From contig JABGTQ010000237.1 of the NCBI GenBank assembly GCA_018647025.1, positions 1 through 16,955 of the forward strand: a stretch of 16,955 bases of DNA, read 5' to 3'. Numbering within the stretch: the first letter of the stretch is position 1; every line of letters starts with the position of its first letter. Made by a program: the position numbers and the translations under genes. Source of the DNA: Nitrospina sp. Its GTDB lineage: Bacteria > Nitrospinota > Nitrospinia > Nitrospinales > VA-1. Of the stretch, positions 15,001-16,955 are shown in pieces. A model generated the notes under the pieces. It searched no databases. It was not told the DNA's origin and worked only from the letters and a program-made list of their open reading frames with translations.

Positions 15001-16758
15001 TTAGCCGATGATCAATAAGTTGTCATCAGTATTAACTTTTTGTCCTTCTTGAACCTGAACAGAACTGATGGTACCGCTTGCAGTGGCATGAACTTCGGTT
15101 TCCATTTTCATGGATTCTATAATTATGACAACATCTCCTTCATTGACCTGATCACCTACAGCTACTTTAAGAGCAAATACAGAGCCAGGAAGAGGTGAGG
15201 TTACAGATATTCCATGGGCTGCAGGAGTAGCTGAAACTGCTGGAGGTGTAGCGGATAAAACCTGTTGAGGGGTTCCTCCTGAACTTACTTGTACGGAAAA
15301 GGCTTGCCCATTGACATTTACTGTATATGTAGCACTACCAGCTATAGGAGTTGCTGGGGTCGAGGGCGTAGTTGAAATTTTTTGAGCTGGGGTTATAGTT
15401 TTCTCGTTTGAAGGAAATCCCAGTTCTCTTTGTTTAAAAAATTCTAATGCAACTTTAGGGAAAAGAGCATACGAAAGCATATCTTCTTCAGTAGTGCACT
15501 TTCCCTTGCAGTCTTTGACAACTTGATCCCACTCAGGTTCAAGAAGGTCTGCAGGACGACAATCAATAACTTCTCCATCTTGTGTCACCTTTGCTAGTAA
15601 ATCAGGGTCAAGAGATGCTGGTAGTTTTCCGTATTTACCAAGTACGCATTCACGGGTTTCTTTAGTAATTAACTTGTACCTCTCGCCAGTTAAAATATTC
15701 AAAGTAGCTTGTGACCCAACAATTTGGCTTGTAGGTGTCACTAGAGGAGGGTAGCCCATATCCTTTCTAACTCGTGGAACTTCTAAAAGAACATCTTCAA
15801 GTTTATCAAGGGCATTTTGTTCTTTCAATTGATTTTCCATATTGGAAATCATTCCGCCAGGGATTTGTGATTTAAGAATATTGATATCCACACCATTAAA
15901 ATTGCTTTCGAATTCCGCGTAATTTCCCCTCACTTCACGAAAATAATTCGAAATCTCTTCTAATAATTTCAAGTCAAGACCAGTATCTCTGGGCAAACCT
16001 TTTTGTGCTGCGACAATACATTCCGTCGGATAATGTCCAGTCCCCATAGAAAGACTGGAGATAGCGGTGTCCACCATATCCACTCCGGCCTCAATGGCAG
16101 CTTGAAGGTTCATTCCGACAAGTCCCGTTGTAGCGTGTGTATGCAAATGAACGGGAGCATCAACCGAATTTTTAATTTCTCGGATTAGAGTTTTAGTTAC
16201 TTCAGGAGTAAGTAAGCCGGCCATATCCTTAATACAGATAATGTCCGATCCCATATCAACTAGCTGCCGAGCCATTTTTATGTAAAGCTCAGTGCTATGG
16301 TATGGACTGACTGTATAGCTGATACAACCTTCTACGGTTTCACCGCACTTATTTACTGTTTTGATAGCGGTTTCAATATTTCTCAAGTCGTTAAGGGCAT
16401 CAAATATTCGAAAAATATTTATCCCAACATCAACGGATTTTTTTACAAAACGTTCAACTATATCATCTGCGTAATGTCTATATCCGACACAGTTTTGTCC
16501 TCTTAGTAGCATTTGAAAAGGTGTGTTGGGAATTACTTTTTTTAATTTACGTGCCCGTTCCCAAGGATCTTCGTTGAGAAAGCGTAAGCAGGTATCAAAA
16601 GTAGCCCCTCCCCACATTTCTAAAGAGAAAAACCCCACTTGATCAAGCTTTTCTCCGATTGGTAGCATATCTTCTGTACGCATTCGGGTTGCCAGCAAAG
16701 ATTGGTGAGCATCTCTAAGTACTAGCTCAGTAACTTTTAATGGTGAACTTGTATCCAT
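15001..16758 (-). CDS. oadA: Oxaloacetate decarboxylase alpha subunit (carboxyltransferase plus biotin carrier)
   Basis: 585 residues. The carboxyltransferase TIM barrel (about 5-300) moves CO2 from oxaloacetate to biotin. Metal ligands are D16 (LRDAHQSLLATRMR) and H206/H208 (HLHTHATTG); K177 (IKDMAG) is the lysine carboxylated in this family. The PYC/OADA conserved domain follows (about 300-450: PGGMISNMENQL, PPLVTPTSQIVGSQA). A Pro/Ala/Thr-rich hinge (about 455-510) leads to a biotinyl domain ending in ESMKMETEV with biotinyl-Lys551, 34 residues from the C-terminus as usual. Start ATG at 16758, with AGGA nine bases upstream. The protein is also close to pyruvate carboxylase subunit B, but adjacent oadB and oadG favour the sodium-pump role. 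The barrel reads SMGTGHYPTE where relatives more often have S/T-rich residues before PTE. Confidence 0.94.
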   Translation of the reverse strand: MDTSSPLKVTELVLRDAHQSLLATRMRTEDMLPIGEKLDQVGFFSLEMWGGATFDTCLRFLNEDPWERARKLKKVIPNTPFQMLLRGQNCVGYRHYADDIVERFVKKSVDVGINIFRIFDALNDLRNIETAIKTVNKCGETVEGCISYTVSPYHSTELYIKMARQLVDMGSDIICIKDMAGLLTPEVTKTLIREIKNSVDAPVHLHTHATTGLVGMNLQAAIEAGVDMVDTAISSLSMGTGHYPTECIVAAQKGLPRDTGLDLKLLEEISNYFREVRGNYAEFESNFNGVDINILKSQIPGGMISNMENQLKEQNALDKLEDVLLEVPRVRKDMGYPPLVTPTSQIVGSQATLNILTGERYKLITKETRECVLGKYGKLPASLDPDLLAKVTQDGEVIDCRPADLLEPEWDQVVKDCKGKCTTEEDMLSYALFPKVALEFFKQRELGFPSNEKTITPAQKISTTPSTPATPIAGSATYTVNVNGQAFSVQVSSGGTPQQVLSATPPAVSATPAAHGISVTSPLPGSVFALKVAVGDQVNEGDVVIIIESMKMETEVHATASGTISSVQVQEGQKVNTDDNLLIIG

Positions 16759-16955
16759 GGTTAAAAATCCTAAAAAGGGTACTCCCTCTGAAACTTGGGA
16801 AGTGGTTTATAAAGAAAGAAAGCAAATTGTATAGATGTCTAAGCCTGATCAATATTTCATACTTTAGCTTAATCATTTTATAAGTGGGAACCGAAAAAGA
16901 TTAAGGTAATAATTATATAAAATCAAATTTTATTTACGCCACGCCATAGGTAAAA

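Noticed and set aside
16917..16955. Tail of an upstream leftward gene (frame ...TYGVA, stop at 16936-16934) followed by the hairpin ATAAAAT/ATTTTAT
   Set aside because: Only six codons are visible and the A/T-only stem has no proper T-run. It is plausible but not supportable from this window.
16759..16955. Promoter or riboswitch upstream of oadA
   Set aside because: I looked for boxes and conserved leader structures on the leftward strand; the best pair (TTGATC with TACAAT) has only 15-base spacing, and no riboswitch core was recognised.

Overview
This is a 17 kb, AT-rich chromosomal stretch from a Gram-negative bacterium. It encodes a long AsmA/YhdP-type envelope protein, a periplasmic ChaN-type protein, two GT-C-fold inner-membrane proteins and a membrane-bound sodium-pump decarboxylase. 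I see no insertion sequence, integrase, phage gene, CRISPR array, tRNA or rRNA. The low GC content and gene complement would fit a deltaproteobacterial or Nitrospinota-like (possibly marine) lineage. That placement is an inference from protein character only and is not secure.

Layout, left to right. Bases 1-44 hold the first codons of a leftward gene for a probable exported protein, with a near-perfect Shine-Dalgarno. After about 450 bases of non-coding DNA comes a rightward GT39/PMT-like membrane glycosyltransferase (499-2403). A small exported coiled-coil protein (2486-2881) and a fumarylacetoacetate-hydrolase-family enzyme with a TTG start (2894-3571) follow closely. A leftward GT-C/DUF2142-like membrane protein (5384-3990) meets them head-on. 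It stops at an in-frame TAA, and the same frame continues for another 101 codons encoding the expected last membrane segments, so it looks like a gene broken by one nonsense codon. Next is a rightward group: a TPR protein, an unrecognised 82-residue protein and acylphosphatase (5764-6826). These face a leftward ChaN-like protein fused to a PDZ domain (8101-6908).

The middle holds ribosomal protein S21 (rpsU, 8345-8548), with a TTG start and strong Shine-Dalgarno. It converges on rlmB (9356-8538), the 23S rRNA 2'-O-ribose methyltransferase. The two genes overlap by 11 bp, and the strong intrinsic terminator of rpsU lies inside the antisense 3' end of rlmB. Divergent from rlmB is a 1283-residue AsmA/YhdP-like protein (9621-13472), a likely inter-membrane lipid-transport bridge.

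The right end is a complete leftward oadA-oadB-oadG operon (16758-13492). It encodes the alpha (carboxyltransferase plus biotin carrier), beta (membrane carboxybiotin decarboxylase/Na+ pump) and gamma (membrane anchor) subunits of a biotin-dependent sodium-translocating decarboxylase.

The part that clearly works as one machine is OadABG. The most unusual structures are the nonsense-split membrane protein and the terminator embedded in the coding 3' end of rlmB. I see no convincing wholly new multi-gene system; the unfamiliar pieces are the small orphan proteins at 2486-2881 and 6292-6540.
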